DNA of 64,000 nt from Shewanella subflava (GCF_025971955.1 NZ_JAPDMX010000003.1:248001-312000); one strand, 5' to 3'; shown: positions 46,773 through 57,420, counted from the first letter of the stretch. Program-made: numbers and translations. The notes: generated by a model not told the origin, from the sequence alone.

Positions 46773-47041
46773 TTAAAACCGATATTCAGCTCAGGTAAGG
46801 TTGATATAAAAGTTATGCTCCATTACCCGTATTTAAACTTGCGGATGCTTGTCATATCTCATAGCACAATGATCTAACCCCTGTATTTAAACACCCCGCC
46901 TTTGTTGGCTGATTTACAGTAAACACTTATTTACCACACTCCACTAATGGATAATTGAAATTATTACGCCAATCCAGTAATGTGACGCCACAATAGATAG
47001 AAGATCTATGTCACACATTGCATAAATAGATGGAGATGATT

Positions 47042-47977
47042 ATGAAAGTTGCTGTACTTGGTGCTGCTGGTGGTATTGGCCAGGCTTTAGCTTTATTGTT
47101 AAAAACTCAACTGCCTGCGGGCTCAAAGTTGTCTCTATATGACATCGCTCCGGTTACTCCTGGTGTTGCGGTTGACTTAAGTCACATCCCAACTGACGTT
47201 GAAGTAAAAGGTTTTGCTGGTGAAGATCCAACAGCAGCATTAGTTGATGCTGACGTGGTATTAATGTCTGCTGGTGTTGCGCGTAAACCTGGTATGGATC
47301 GTTCAGATCTATTTAATATCAATGCGGGTATTGTTCGTAACCTAATGGAAAAAGTGGCTGTTACTTGCCCTAAAGCATTAGTGGGTATCATTACTAACCC
47401 AGTAAACACCACAGTAGCGATTGCTGCTGAAGTGTTAAAAAATGCCGGTGTTTATGACAAAAACCGTTTATTCGGTATCACAACGCTTGACGTTATCCGC
47501 AGCGAAACCTTCATTGCTGAATTAAAAGGTTTGAACGTAGCTGACGTGAACATTAATGTGATTGGTGGCCATAGCGGTGTGACTATTCTTCCTCTACTTT
47601 CACAAGTGGAAGGCGCAAGCTTCACTGATGAAGAAGTTGCAGCATTAACTAAGCGTATTCAAAATGCTGGTACTGAAGTGGTTGAAGCTAAAGCCGGTGG
47701 CGGTAGCGCAACTTTATCAATGGGCCAAGCAGCATGTCGCTTTGGTTTGTCTTTAGTACGTGGCCTTCAAGGTGAAGCAAACGTGGTTGAATGTGCATAC
47801 GTAGATGGCGGCAGTGAACATGCTGAATTCTTCGCACAGCCAGTTTTACTGGGTAAAAACGGCGTAGAAAAAGTATTACCTTATGGTGAAATCAGTGCAT
47901 TTGAAGCTAACGCTCGTGATGCCATGCTAGATACCCTAAAAGGTGACATTAAATTAGGTGTTGAATTCGTTAAGTAA
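47042..47977 (+). CDS. mdh: malate dehydrogenase
   Basis: A 311-aa NAD-dependent TCA-cycle enzyme (E. coli 312 aa). The Rossmann motif GAAGGIGQ lies at the N-terminus; [24 protein letters not shown] and the catalytic GGHSG are present. The ATG at 47042 follows TGGAGATGATT; the in-frame ATG 12 bp upstream overlaps this ribosome site and is rejected. Confidence 0.97.
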   Translation: MKVAVLGAAGGIGQALALLLKTQLPAGSKLSLYDIAPVTPGVAVDLSHIPTDVEVKGFAGEDPTAALVDADVVLMSAGVARKPGMDRSDLFNINAGIVRNLMEKVAVTCPKALVGIITNPVNTTVAIAAEVLKNAGVYDKNRLFGITTLDVIRSETFIAELKGLNVADVNINVIGGHSGVTILPLLSQVEGASFTDEEVAALTKRIQNAGTEVVEAKAGGGSATLSMGQAACRFGLSLVRGLQGEANVVECAYVDGGSEHAEFFAQPVLLGKNGVEKVLPYGEISAFEANARDAMLDTLKGDIKLGVEFVK

Positions 47978-47992
47978 TTCTTCTCACTCATT

Positions 47993-48023
47993 AAAAACGC
48001 GAAGCAATGCTTCGCGTTTTTTT
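47993..48023 (+). terminator. terminator after mdh
   Basis: A strong 13-bp stem (AAAACGCGAAGCA at 47994-48006, its complement at 48008-48020) and a T run. Confidence 0.85.
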
Positions 48024-48080
48024 ATGCCCTAAATTAGTGATAACTTCAGCTTCAACTTTAACCTTGGCTTGAGTTGGCCG

Positions 48081-48881
48081 TTACCAAGTAATATTGTTAC
48101 CTGCCCAGTCTACAAAACTAGCGGTACCATCAACATCACTGTTATCTGCAATATCAATTAACTGTTTTGCCACAAATTCAGGCGTAAACAATTTGCCTTT
48201 AGGCACATTTGCTTGAAAGGGTTTAGATAATGGCGTATCGGTTGTACCAGGGTGGAAGGCGATAAGTTTAACGTGTTTTAATCTTCTCGCGTATTCAATT
48301 GCTGTGGTTTTTATCAGCATATTTAGAGCAGCTTTTGAGGCTCGATAACCGTACCAACCACCCAGTTGGTTATCACTAATACTGCCAACTCTCGCACTCA
48401 ACACCGAAACCACACATTTTGTGGCGGTGTCATTGGGAGTTAAAAGCGGAGTAAGGTATTTAAGCCACATCATTGGGGTAATACTGTTAGCCTCAAACAA
48501 CCACATTAATGCTGCAGCATCGATATCTTCAAGGCGTTTTTCTGGGGTGATATTAAGCTGTTGTTGCTGATTTACAGGGGCGTCAATTTTTTCATCTGTA
48601 TTTTGATGCAGTATGCCATTGCAAATAAACACCCTAACAATCGAGCCGCGAAAACATTGTAATTGCTGACAAACTTTATCAATTGATGTCGGGTGGTAAT
48701 CGCATGTGAGCAATTTTAATTTGATTAACTCATCATCAACAACAATATCTAGCTTACCTCGGCTAATACAAATAATGTTCGCCGTGAGTTGCTGCTCAGT
48801 ATGCTGAGCAATTAACTCAGAAATGACGGCCTTAGCGATACCCGATGACGCGCCGATAATCACATAGCTGTTGGTTGTCAT
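48081..48881 (-). CDS. short-chain dehydrogenase/reductase
   Basis: A 266-aa SDR. The cofactor motif GASSGIA is at 10-16, the catalytic Ser lies in VVSVLSARVGSISD, and YGYRASK gives Tyr and Lys. The tail HPGTTDTPLSKPF resembles the CsgA/C-factor-like subgroup. The substrate is unknown. Its ATG overlaps the stop of the upstream DCC gene by 4 bp, so the two are translationally coupled. Confidence 0.85.
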   Translation of the reverse strand: MTTNSYVIIGASSGIAKAVISELIAQHTEQQLTANIICISRGKLDIVVDDELIKLKLLTCDYHPTSIDKVCQQLQCFRGSIVRVFICNGILHQNTDEKIDAPVNQQQQLNITPEKRLEDIDAAALMWLFEANSITPMMWLKYLTPLLTPNDTATKCVVSVLSARVGSISDNQLGGWYGYRASKAALNMLIKTTAIEYARRLKHVKLIAFHPGTTDTPLSKPFQANVPKGKLFTPEFVAKQLIDIADNSDVDGTASFVDWAGNNITW

Positions 48882-49276
48882 GCTTTAGGCTCGATTGAAC
48901 AAGAATCTGTCGTACAGCGTTTTTTGCCGGTCAACAAATACGAAATGTTGTAGCGATTTTTGGCAAAGGCAAGATAAGCTTTGTCTGCAACGGGTTTTAT
49001 TAGCGGTAAACGCAACAGTTTGACCCAACAATGTTTACCCGTTAATCCCCATGCCATTGCGGTGACATCTAAGCCTAGTAACATTTTTCCATCAGATGTT
49101 AATCCATGCAAAATGGTATTGGCTTTTTCAATATCAAGTGTGGGGTAGCGTGTTAATAAATCTGCTGAATTCAAATCTTCTAAATGAATTTTATGCAGCC
49201 TATCATGTTTTTTAAGCTGCGCCATTTCGTTGGCGCAAAGTGGGCAAGCACTGTCATAAAAAATGGTTAATTCCAT
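48878..49276 (-). CDS. DCC-family thiol-disulfide oxidoreductase-like protein (DUF393)
   Basis: 132 aa. The family signature DSACPLC provides C11 and C14 as a thioredoxin-like CxxC, and VTAMAWGL follows in the usual place. Two more cysteine-containing motifs lie at the C-terminus (KRCTTDSC). It probably acts in cytoplasmic redox chemistry. The pairing with an SDR by 4-bp overlap is the only clue to a partner. Confidence 0.85.
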   Translation of the reverse strand: MELTIFYDSACPLCANEMAQLKKHDRLHKIHLEDLNSADLLTRYPTLDIEKANTILHGLTSDGKMLLGLDVTAMAWGLTGKHCWVKLLRLPLIKPVADKAYLAFAKNRYNISYLLTGKKRCTTDSCSIEPKA

Positions 49277-49445
49277 GCTATGAACCTTCTAACTGATAGG
49301 TGAACCATGCTGATTATACGCAAAGCTCGATGGTTTAGATCTGATTTTATTTTGGGTTGCTGTTTATGCATTGCACAGTGGTGATGATTTAACGCTCGAA
49401 AGTGTTACACTTTGTTCACTTTTGTTATTGATGGATCAATTCACT

Positions 49446-50528
49446 ATGAAACGCTGCTTACCTTTTAATGGGTTACTGCTACTTGTTTTGACTAATTTGA
49501 TGCTTTTTTCCCACGAGGTTGAGGCTGAAGATGCTGCTATGGCTCGCGACACATTATCTGCTCGCCCGGTTAAAGTGATTCAACTGGATATTGGCAAAGG
49601 TCATCGCGAAAGAGTGCTACCTGCAGAAGTTAGGGCATCGGATAAAGCCGCACTATCGTTTAGGGTCGCCGGGCAAATTGCCAAAATTCATGTGCGTCCA
49701 GGGGCGCATGTGAAAACCGCAGATGTGTTAGCGGAGTTGGACAGTGACTTATATCAGCAGCAATACGAGGTTGCAAAAGCCCAGTTTGAGCTTGCCAAAG
49801 TGTTATTTGAGCGCAACAGTTTGCTGGTGGATCAAGGCGTGGTATCGCGTAATGATTATGACCAATCAAAAAGTGATTTTACCATCGCAACCGCGGCATT
49901 AGATAAAGCCAAAACCGATCTTACCTACACCAAACTTCTTGCACCCTACGATGGGGTGATTTCAAAACGAGATAAACGCGCCTTTGAATTTGTTAAAGCG
50001 CAAGAGTCGGTACTGGGGATCAGAACTGAGTCGTTTATTGATGTAGGTTTTCAACTGCCTGAACAATTTATTGGGGCGATTCAACGTCACAACCAACAAG
50101 GTTCATCGGTTAACAATATTGAAGTAAAATTTGATAGTCGCCAAATATGGTATCCCGCAACATTAAAAGAAATGAGTACCTTAGCCGATGCCAGTACCGG
50201 CAGTTACACGCTTATTTTAACCTTACCCATGCCTGAAAAGCTGAATGTATTACCGGGTATGGCCGCTTCAGTTAAAGTTAAATTGCCATATAGAGGTTCA
50301 CAAAGTAACCCGACCATTCCAGCGGGGGCGATTGTCGAACAGCAGGGGCAGCATTTTGTCTTTAGATGGTTACCCCATGATAATAAAGTTGAAAAAGTGG
50401 CGGTAAAACTTCAAAACGGTCAACTCATGTCGGGCATGGAAGACGGAGACTGGTTGGTGGTTGCTGGTGCTTCAGAATTAGCAGACGGTGATGCCGCAGT
50501 ACAATGGATCAAGGAGCGAGGACTGTAA
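49446..50528 (+). CDS. RND efflux periplasmic adaptor, first of two
   Basis: A 360-aa HlyD/AcrA-type membrane fusion protein with a Sec signal peptide ending near VEA. It has the lipoyl halves (FRVAGQIAKIHVRPGAHVKTADVLAELD and the later TYTKLLAPYDGVISK), an alpha-hairpin at about 95-150, then beta-barrel and membrane-proximal domains. It links an inner-membrane RND pump to an outer-membrane channel. The second adaptor gene starts 2 bp after its stop. The ATG at 49446 gives a good signal peptide; upstream starts are possible. Confidence 0.88.
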   Translation: MKRCLPFNGLLLLVLTNLMLFSHEVEAEDAAMARDTLSARPVKVIQLDIGKGHRERVLPAEVRASDKAALSFRVAGQIAKIHVRPGAHVKTADVLAELDSDLYQQQYEVAKAQFELAKVLFERNSLLVDQGVVSRNDYDQSKSDFTIATAALDKAKTDLTYTKLLAPYDGVISKRDKRAFEFVKAQESVLGIRTESFIDVGFQLPEQFIGAIQRHNQQGSSVNNIEVKFDSRQIWYPATLKEMSTLADASTGSYTLILTLPMPEKLNVLPGMAASVKVKLPYRGSQSNPTIPAGAIVEQQGQHFVFRWLPHDNKVEKVAVKLQNGQLMSGMEDGDWLVVAGASELADGDAAVQWIKERGL

Positions 50529-50529
50529 T

Positions 50530-51615
50530 ATGCAAATTTCCCATTCCCAGCACTATCGCGTATTAAGCCTGTTGGTATTAGGTTTTGTGCTCAGTGCTTG
50601 TCAGCCAGCAGAGCAAATCTTGGCTAAACCGACTTTAATCGACACCTACACTTTACCTACCGTTGATAATCAGGTGTTGCGAGAGTTTAACGGTGTTTCT
50701 CGAGCGCAAGATTTAACCCGATTATCTTTTCGAGTGGAAGGGCGTATTGCGCAAATTCCGGTGGCGAAAGGGCAAGAGATCAAACAAGGTCAGGTGCTTG
50801 CGGTATTAGAAAAGCGCGATTATCAAATTACCCTTGAAGATCGCAAAGCGCGTATGGAAGTTGCTGAGAAACAAGCCAAGCGGGTGAAGCAGCTGGTGGA
50901 TAAAAAACTCATGGCGCAAGCTGAATACGATCAAATCAATGCACAATATTTAGTGGCTAAAGCTCAAGCCAAGCAAGCTGAGTTAACCCTGCAATATACC
51001 GTACTTCGCGCACCGTTTAATGGCATGGTCAGTGATGTATTTTTAGAGTCATTTGAAAACGTTCAACCGGGTGTTGCGGTATTAAGTGTTCAAAAAGTTG
51101 ATCAAATTGAAGTGGACATTCAAATGCCCGACACCCTGATTGCTGTTGCATATCGCGGTAAAGAAGAAGGCTCACTTAAAGTGCAGTTTGAAGCATTTGA
51201 AGGGCAGTATTTCAACGGGCATTTATTGGAGGTTAATACCGAAAAAGATCCAAAAACCTCCACTTATATCGCCACCATAGTGGTCGATTTAGACCCCAGT
51301 TTTAAAGTGCTTGAGGGGATGCCCGCAAAAGTGTCGATTAACTTAAGCAATATTACCTATACCTATAATCGCGAATATTTACTGCCGATTAATGCCGTGG
51401 TGATGAAAGACGGCGATGATTTGGCTAAACAGGAAAGTGGCGTGTGGTTATATGATGCCGCATCGCAAACCGTGACATATCAAGCGGTGCGTTTAGGGGT
51501 GATCGTGGGCGATCAAATTGAAGTGGTTGAAGGGCTAAAAGATGGCCAAACAATTGTTACCGTTGGCGCCTCAAGATTACTTGACGGCCAACATGTTGAA
51601 TTGGTCAAAGGATAA
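50530..51615 (+). CDS. RND efflux periplasmic adaptor lipoprotein, second of two
   Basis: A 361-aa membrane fusion protein. The lipobox LSAC in the first 25 residues predicts lipidation, unlike the first adaptor. Lipoyl, hairpin and barrel domains are as in AcrA (FRVEGRIAQIPVAKGQEIKQGQ). Only 1 bp separates it from the preceding stop, and the pump gene begins 6 bp after it. Two distinct adaptors for one pump suggests a hetero-oligomeric adaptor ring. Confidence 0.9.
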   Translation: MQISHSQHYRVLSLLVLGFVLSACQPAEQILAKPTLIDTYTLPTVDNQVLREFNGVSRAQDLTRLSFRVEGRIAQIPVAKGQEIKQGQVLAVLEKRDYQITLEDRKARMEVAEKQAKRVKQLVDKKLMAQAEYDQINAQYLVAKAQAKQAELTLQYTVLRAPFNGMVSDVFLESFENVQPGVAVLSVQKVDQIEVDIQMPDTLIAVAYRGKEEGSLKVQFEAFEGQYFNGHLLEVNTEKDPKTSTYIATIVVDLDPSFKVLEGMPAKVSINLSNITYTYNREYLLPINAVVMKDGDDLAKQESGVWLYDAASQTVTYQAVRLGVIVGDQIEVVEGLKDGQTIVTVGASRLLDGQHVELVKG

Positions 51616-51621
51616 TCCACT

Positions 51622-54600
51622 ATGAATATTGCAGGTTATTTCGTTAAAAATACCGTTATTAGTTGGATGTTTACTCTGATCTTACTTGTGGGGGGCTTAA
51701 TGGCATTCACTGGTTTAGGCCAGTTAGAAGACCCACCATTTACCATTAAAGATGCCGTTGTGGTTACCCTCTACCCCGGCGCGACCTCAACCGAGGTAGA
51801 AGAAGAGGTGACCTACTTAGTTGAAAAAGCGATTCAAGAATTACCTTATATCGATAAAATTCGGTCGTTAAGTACCTCTGGTATGTCACAAATTACAGTG
51901 ACAATGAAAAACAATTACGGCCCGAATGAATTGCCGCAAATTTGGGATGAATTACGTCGTAAAGTCAATGATATGTCATCTAGCTTGCCGCCAGGTGCCC
52001 GTCCGCCCATGGTGAACGACGACTTTGGTGATGTTTACGGCATCATGTTGATGGTCAGTGGTAAAGATTACAGCTACCGTGATATTTCAGATTATGTCGA
52101 TTACGTTAAACGTGAATTAGAGTTGATCCCAGGCGTAGGCAAAGTGTCTTTAGCCGGTAAACAACAGGAGCAAGTGTTTGTGGAAATGTCGCTTAATAAA
52201 GCGGCCAGTTCAAACATTGATCCACAATTAGTCACCAACTTACTTAATTCACAAAACCTAGTATCCGATGCCGGTAACATTCAAGTGGCGGGTGATAACT
52301 TAAAAATTCGCACTAGCGGCGGGTTTAAATCAGTACAAGAGTTAGAGGAATTAATTATTCCTGGCACCTCTGGCGATAAACTTATCTACTTAAAAGACAT
52401 TGCTACCGTATCGCGTGGATTTCAAAATATTCCCACTAACCTGTTAAGTTTTAATCAAAACCGTGCAATCAATTTAGGTATTTCTTTTTCATCTGGGGTT
52501 AACGTGGTTGAAGTCGGTAAGTTGGTTGATGCCAAGTTAGCTTCCATTGACAACGCCCGTCCAGCAGGCATGAAAATCGAAACCATGTATAACCAACCTA
52601 ATGAGGTTGATGCGTCTGTTAGCAGCTTTGTATGGAACCTTATCGCAGCAGTCGTGATTGTTATTGGTGTGCTGCTGGTCTTTATGGGGCTGAAAAGCGG
52701 TATTTTGATCGGGTTAATTTTATTTTTAACCTGCCTTGGCACATTTATGTTGATGTTACAGGCTGAGATTGAGCTACAACGTATCTCACTGGGGGCATTG
52801 ATTATTGCCTTAGGTATGCTGGTGGACAATGCCATTGTGGTGGTTGAGGGCATACTCATAGGCCGTCAGCGAGGGCAAACCACACTTGAAGCGGCACAAG
52901 CCATTGTTAAACAAACCATGTGGCCATTACTCGGCGCTACAGTGATTGCAATTACTGCATTCGCGCCCATCGGGCTATCGCCTGATGCAACGGGTGAGTT
53001 TGCCGGGTCATTATTTTGGGTATTGCTGTTTTCATTGTTTTTATCTTGGGTGACCGCGATTACGATCACCCCATTTTTTGCGCAAATGTTTTTTGGTGTA
53101 GAAGGCGATAAACAACAAGAAGGTGAGCAAAAAGATCCCTACGCGGGGGCATTTTTTGTGTATTACAAAGTGCTACTGAATATTTGCATGAAATACCGCT
53201 GGGCCAGTACCATAGCCGTCATTATTACCTTTGTGGCATCTGTTGCTGGATTTGCATACGTTAAGCAATCTTTCTTTCCGCCATCGACAACGCCAATATT
53301 TTTGGTGGATGTATGGATGCCTGAAGGCACAGATATTCGTGAAACACAAAATATCATTGAAGCTATGGAAGCCAAAGCGGCCAGCATAGCCAATGTCGAA
53401 TTTGTGTCCTCAACCATAGGCAAAGGCTTTCCGCGCTTCTTGTTAACCTACTCGCCAGAGAAAAATTTTAGTGCTTATGGGCAAATTGCCATTAGAACGA
53501 GCAGTTTTGATACCTTAGAAAACGTCATGTTAACTTTCAGAGAGTTTGCTGAAACGCATTTTGCCCAAACTCAGCTTAAGTTTAAACGTTTAGAAATTGG
53601 TCCATCCACCGATGCCAAAATTGAAGCCAGGATCAGCGGTCCTGATCCTGACGTTCTGCGTGAAATTGGTGCACAGGTAATGAGTGTTTTCAACGCAACC
53701 CCCGGTACGGTCAACGTGCGCCATGACTGGCGTGAACGGGTAAAATACATATCGCCTCGTTTTAACGAAACCCAAGCGCGTCGTTTAGGGATTGTTAAAA
53801 GTGATGTCGATAAGTCGTTTCTATTTGCTTTCTCAGGCGTGCAAATTGGGGTATACCGCGAAGGAACAACCTTGCTGCCAATTATTGGACGACTACCCGC
53901 AGAGGAGCGTATCGATATTGAGTCAATGGAAAGCTTGCGTATATGGAGCCCTGTGGTTAAAGGTTTTGTGCCGATGCAGCAAGTTGTTGATGGCTTTGAT
54001 GTCAAATTTGAAGACCCCATCATTCAACGTCGTGATAGAAAGCGCACCTTAACCGTGTTTGCCGATGCTGATTTTGCCTATGATCTGTTGCCAGCAGCAT
54101 TATTTGTTAAAGTGAAACCGCAGGTTGAAGCCATCAAGCTACCACCAGGATATGAGCTGCAATGGGGCGGTGAATTTGAATCATCAAGTGATGCGCAAGA
54201 GTCATTATTTGCCACCTTGCCATTGGGTTTCTTATTCATGTTTTTAATTACTGTATTTTTATTCAACTCGGTGCGTAAACCATTGGTGATTTGGTGTTGT
54301 GTTCCCTTGGCCCTTATTGGTATTACCTCAGGGTTAATCATTCTTGATAAGCCCTTTAGTTTTATGGCGTTATTAGGCATGCTCAGTTTATCGGGCATGT
54401 TGCTGAAAAACGGCATTGTATTGCTTGATCAAATCAACACCGAAATTAACGAGGGCAAAGAAATCTTTCAGGCGGTGTTTGAGTCAACTGTTAGCCGCGT
54501 AAGGCCTGTGTGTATGGCAGCGGTGACAACCATCTTGGGGGTGTTACCGTTAATTACCGATGCGTTTTTTGAATCATTAGCCGCTGTAGTCATGTTTGGT

Positions 54601-54693
54601 TTAGGTGTCGCCACCGTACTGACACTGCTGATTGTGCCAGTGTTTTACATTATTTTCTTCAATGTGAAATACCGTGATTACACAAGCTTCTAA
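51622..54693 (+). CDS. RND efflux pump, inner-membrane permease
   Basis: A 1023-aa AcrB-superfamily pump with 12 predicted helices and two large periplasmic loops. The TM4 proton-relay region reads LGMLVDNAIVVVEG, with one Asp and then Asn where hydrophobe pumps usually have two Asp. GMLLKNGIVLLDQINTE is the TM10 region. It forms an operon with the two adaptors. No outer-membrane factor gene is present, so it probably uses a TolC-type channel encoded elsewhere. The substrate is unknown. Confidence 0.92.
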   Translation: MNIAGYFVKNTVISWMFTLILLVGGLMAFTGLGQLEDPPFTIKDAVVVTLYPGATSTEVEEEVTYLVEKAIQELPYIDKIRSLSTSGMSQITVTMKNNYGPNELPQIWDELRRKVNDMSSSLPPGARPPMVNDDFGDVYGIMLMVSGKDYSYRDISDYVDYVKRELELIPGVGKVSLAGKQQEQVFVEMSLNKAASSNIDPQLVTNLLNSQNLVSDAGNIQVAGDNLKIRTSGGFKSVQELEELIIPGTSGDKLIYLKDIATVSRGFQNIPTNLLSFNQNRAINLGISFSSGVNVVEVGKLVDAKLASIDNARPAGMKIETMYNQPNEVDASVSSFVWNLIAAVVIVIGVLLVFMGLKSGILIGLILFLTCLGTFMLMLQAEIELQRISLGALIIALGMLVDNAIVVVEGILIGRQRGQTTLEAAQAIVKQTMWPLLGATVIAITAFAPIGLSPDATGEFAGSLFWVLLFSLFLSWVTAITITPFFAQMFFGVEGDKQQEGEQKDPYAGAFFVYYKVLLNICMKYRWASTIAVIITFVASVAGFAYVKQSFFPPSTTPIFLVDVWMPEGTDIRETQNIIEAMEAKAASIANVEFVSSTIGKGFPRFLLTYSPEKNFSAYGQIAIRTSSFDTLENVMLTFREFAETHFAQTQLKFKRLEIGPSTDAKIEARISGPDPDVLREIGAQVMSVFNATPGTVNVRHDWRERVKYISPRFNETQARRLGIVKSDVDKSFLFAFSGVQIGVYREGTTLLPIIGRLPAEERIDIESMESLRIWSPVVKGFVPMQQVVDGFDVKFEDPIIQRRDRKRTLTVFADADFAYDLLPAALFVKVKPQVEAIKLPPGYELQWGGEFESSSDAQESLFATLPLGFLFMFLITVFLFNSVRKPLVIWCCVPLALIGITSGLIILDKPFSFMALLGMLSLSGMLLKNGIVLLDQINTEINEGKEIFQAVFESTVSRVRPVCMAAVTTILGVLPLITDAFFESLAAVVMFGLGVATVLTLLIVPVFYIIFFNVKYRDYTSF

Positions 54694-54719
54694 GTCAATT
54701 TAGCCTAGCGTGTGTTGTT

Positions 54720-54750
54720 AAAGCCCTATTCGTTGAATAGGGCTTTTTTA
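54720..54750 (+). terminator. terminator after the RND operon
   Basis: A 12-bp perfect stem (54720-54731 and 54735-54746), a 3-nt loop and a T run. Confidence 0.85.
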
Positions 54751-54819
54751 TTGGCATGTGAACCTTTGTCTATTTTACGTCGTATCAAGGTTCATGTTAG
54801 TTAAATTAGAGTCAATATT

Positions 54820-55197
54820 ATGTCCTTAACAGCAGGGGCTTATAGCCAAGCGATTATTAATGTCACCAATCTGCGTTTACGCACTTTTATCGGCTTTAAC
54901 CCTGAGGAAAGGGAGAAGCAGCAGGATGTGGTGATCAATATTGAAATCCACTATCCGGCAGACAAATCATTTCAAACAGACAATGTTGCCGACGCATTGA
55001 ACTATAAAGTGATCACTAAAAAGGTGATTCAGCATGTTGAAGAAGGGCGATTTTTATTACTCGAAAAATTAGTTGCTGATGTGGTCGATATTTGCAGTGA
55101 ACATCCCTCAGTGACATTGGCTAAAGTCACCATCGACAAGCCACATGCTTTAAGGTTCGCTGATTCAGTGTCCCTATCTTTAGAGCACCGTCGTTAA
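54820..55197 (+). CDS. folX: dihydroneopterin triphosphate 2'-epimerase
   Basis: A 125-aa FolX/FolB-fold enzyme. The C-terminal [16 protein letters not shown] distinguishes FolX from dihydroneopterin aldolase (FolB). It epimerises dihydroneopterin triphosphate to the monapterin series, linked to pterin cofactors other than folate. It precedes folE by 22 bp, so substrate production and use are co-expressed. Confidence 0.9.
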   Translation: MSLTAGAYSQAIINVTNLRLRTFIGFNPEEREKQQDVVINIEIHYPADKSFQTDNVADALNYKVITKKVIQHVEEGRFLLLEKLVADVVDICSEHPSVTLAKVTIDKPHALRFADSVSLSLEHRR

Positions 55198-55219
55198 CCT
55201 TACTTACGAGACTTATCTT

Positions 55220-55879
55220 ATGTCAGCAGCAAATAATATGATTTCAGCAGCCGCACTAAAAGTGCAGTCAGCATTAGTTGAGCATGGGTTAGAAACACCA
55301 TTATTACCATCAGAATTAACCTCTGAACAAAAGTATCAACGAATCAAGGGATTAATGACCGAAGTTGTGGCAACGTTAGGGCTTGATTTAGCCGACGACA
55401 GTTTAGCGGAAACACCGCATCGGATTGCGAAAATGTATGTTAATGAAATATTTTCCGGACTGGATTACGCCAATTTTCCAAAAATTAGCCAAATTGATAA
55501 TAAAATGGGCGTAGAGGAAATGGTTAAAGTGAGCAATATCAGTGTGGTTAGCACCTGTGAACATCACTTTATCACCATAGATGGCATCGCCAAGGTCGCG
55601 TATATCCCTAAAGGCAAAATTATTGGCTTATCAAAGATTAATCGCATCGTGCGATTCTTTGCCCAGCGCCCTCAGGTGCAGGAGCGATTAACTCAGCAAG
55701 TATTGGTGGCATTGCAAACCTTACTTGATACTGAAGATGTGGCCGTGAGCATCAATGCGACCCATTATTGTGTTAAATCGCGTGGCATTATGGACACCAC
55801 CTCGAGCACCCAAACAACGGCATTAGGAGGGAGCTTCAAAACCAATGCATCTACCCGAGCAGAGTTTCTAGCTGCCTAA
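55220..55879 (+). CDS. folE: GTP cyclohydrolase I
   Basis: A 219-aa FolE converting GTP to dihydroneopterin triphosphate. The zinc ligands are in STCEHH (Cys and His) and [11 protein letters not shown] (Cys), and [22 protein letters not shown] is the core signature. It lies directly downstream of folX, which uses its product. Confidence 0.95.
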   Translation: MSAANNMISAAALKVQSALVEHGLETPLLPSELTSEQKYQRIKGLMTEVVATLGLDLADDSLAETPHRIAKMYVNEIFSGLDYANFPKISQIDNKMGVEEMVKVSNISVVSTCEHHFITIDGIAKVAYIPKGKIIGLSKINRIVRFFAQRPQVQERLTQQVLVALQTLLDTEDVAVSINATHYCVKSRGIMDTTSSTQTTALGGSFKTNASTRAEFLAA

Positions 55880-55921
55880 AAAACTCGATGCACCCCTGAT
55901 TGAGCAATATGAAGCGAAATT

Positions 55922-55950
55922 AAGGCATTGTTAACTGACAATGCCTTTGC
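55922..55950 (+). terminator. terminator after folE
   Basis: AAGGCATTGT (55922-55931) pairs with ACAATGCCTT (55938-55947), followed by a short T stretch. Confidence 0.65.
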
Positions 55951-55995
55951 TACTGGGTAGAATAACGCTCAATTGTTCTTAAATAGAGTTTTTGC

Positions 55996-57372
55996 ATGCA
56001 CGTACATATTCTTGGCATTTGTGGCACCTTTATGGGCGGTTTGGCATTATTAGCACGCGCCATGGGGCACAAAGTGACGGGCAGTGATGCCAATGTTTAT
56101 CCCCCCATGAGCACTCAGCTAGAGCAACAGGGTATTGCATTAATTCAAGGCTTTGACCCTTCCCAATTAGGTCAAGAAGGTAAAGACCAACCCGATTTAG
56201 TGGTGATAGGTAATGCCATGAGCCGCGGTAATCCGTGCGTTGAAGCGGTCCTCAACCGCGGGATAAAGTACACTTCAGGCCCCCAATTTTTATCAGAACA
56301 TATTCTGCCAAACCGTTGGGTTCTTGCGGTATCGGGCACCCACGGTAAAACATCCACCTCAAGTATGTTAGCTTGGATATTAGAATACTGTGGATACGAG
56401 CCAGGATTTTTAATAGGCGGTGTGCCGCAAAACTTTGGCGTGTCAGCGCGTTTAGGCAACTCGCCCTTTTTTGTAGTTGAAGCTGATGAATACGACAGTG
56501 CCTTTTTCGATAAACGTTCTAAGTTTGTTCATTATCGCCCACGCACATTGGTCATCAATAATTTAGAATTTGACCATGCAGACATCTTTGCCGATTTAGC
56601 CGCTATTCAGCGTCAGTTTAACCATGTCATCCGTACCGTCCCTGGTGAAGGAAAAGTGATTTGGCCTAAAGATGTTGCTGCCGTGCAACATGTGATTGAT
56701 ATGGGCTGCTGGAGCGAACAAGAAACCTTTAGCCAGCAAGCGGATAATTGCGGCTGGCAGGGCAAATGTATTGCCGCCGATGGGCATAAGTTTGAAGTGT
56801 TTTTTAAAGGCCAATCGCAGGGCACTTTAGATTGGGGCCTAATTGGTCAGCATAATATTGAAAATGCGGTAATGGCCATTGCAGCAGCTAGGCATGTCGG
56901 GGTCACACCGGTTAATGCCATTGAAGCTTTAACTCAATTTAGCCCACCAAAAAGGCGGATGGAATTACTGGCCTCGCCAAATAATATTGCGGTTTATGAT
57001 GACTTTGCTCACCATCCAACGGCGATAGAAACCACGCTAAAAGGCTTACGCGCTAAAGTGGGCGATGGCAAAATCATCGTGGTGCTAGAGCCGCGCTCAA
57101 ACACCATGAAAAGCGGCGTACACAAAGACACTTTAGCCAGCTCAATGGCGCTAGCAAATGAAGCTTGGTTATATCAGGCTAGCAACGTGGGCTGGGATAT
57201 CGCCGACAATATGCGCTCGGCAACCATCCCCGTCACCGTTAGCGACGATATCGGCCATATTGTCTCTCAGGTCAGCCAATCTGCTCATCCTGGTGACACC
57301 ATTGTGGTAATGAGTAACGGCGGCTTTAATGGTATTCATCAGCAAATCATTCAGGCATTGCTGAGTCAATAA
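55996..57372 (+). CDS. mpl: UDP-MurNAc:L-Ala-gamma-D-Glu-meso-DAP ligase
   Basis: A 458-aa Mur ligase family enzyme that reattaches recycled murein tripeptide to UDP-MurNAc. The N-terminal HILGICGTFMGGLA and the ATP loop GTHGKTST (114-121) are typical of Mpl. YDDFAHHPTAIE is the conserved C-terminal domain start. It probably shares a transcript with ubiX, 48 bp downstream. Confidence 0.95.
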   Translation: MHVHILGICGTFMGGLALLARAMGHKVTGSDANVYPPMSTQLEQQGIALIQGFDPSQLGQEGKDQPDLVVIGNAMSRGNPCVEAVLNRGIKYTSGPQFLSEHILPNRWVLAVSGTHGKTSTSSMLAWILEYCGYEPGFLIGGVPQNFGVSARLGNSPFFVVEADEYDSAFFDKRSKFVHYRPRTLVINNLEFDHADIFADLAAIQRQFNHVIRTVPGEGKVIWPKDVAAVQHVIDMGCWSEQETFSQQADNCGWQGKCIAADGHKFEVFFKGQSQGTLDWGLIGQHNIENAVMAIAAARHVGVTPVNAIEALTQFSPPKRRMELLASPNNIAVYDDFAHHPTAIETTLKGLRAKVGDGKIIVVLEPRSNTMKSGVHKDTLASSMALANEAWLYQASNVGWDIADNMRSATIPVTVSDDIGHIVSQVSQSAHPGDTIVVMSNGGFNGIHQQIIQALLSQ

Positions 57373-57420
57373 CCCCAGCGCTCAAGCAGCGATTAGGGGA
57401 GTACTGAATAAGGATTAAAC

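Noticed and set aside
46978..47020. TGTGAC...GTCACA inverted arms before mdh, considered as a CRP site
   Set aside because: The arms are more than 20 bp apart, far from the 6-bp CRP spacing. At most it is a weak stem-loop.
53571..54023. 150-codon minus-strand frame inside the RND pump gene
   Set aside because: The plus-strand pump frame is unambiguous over the whole stretch, so this is an antisense shadow.
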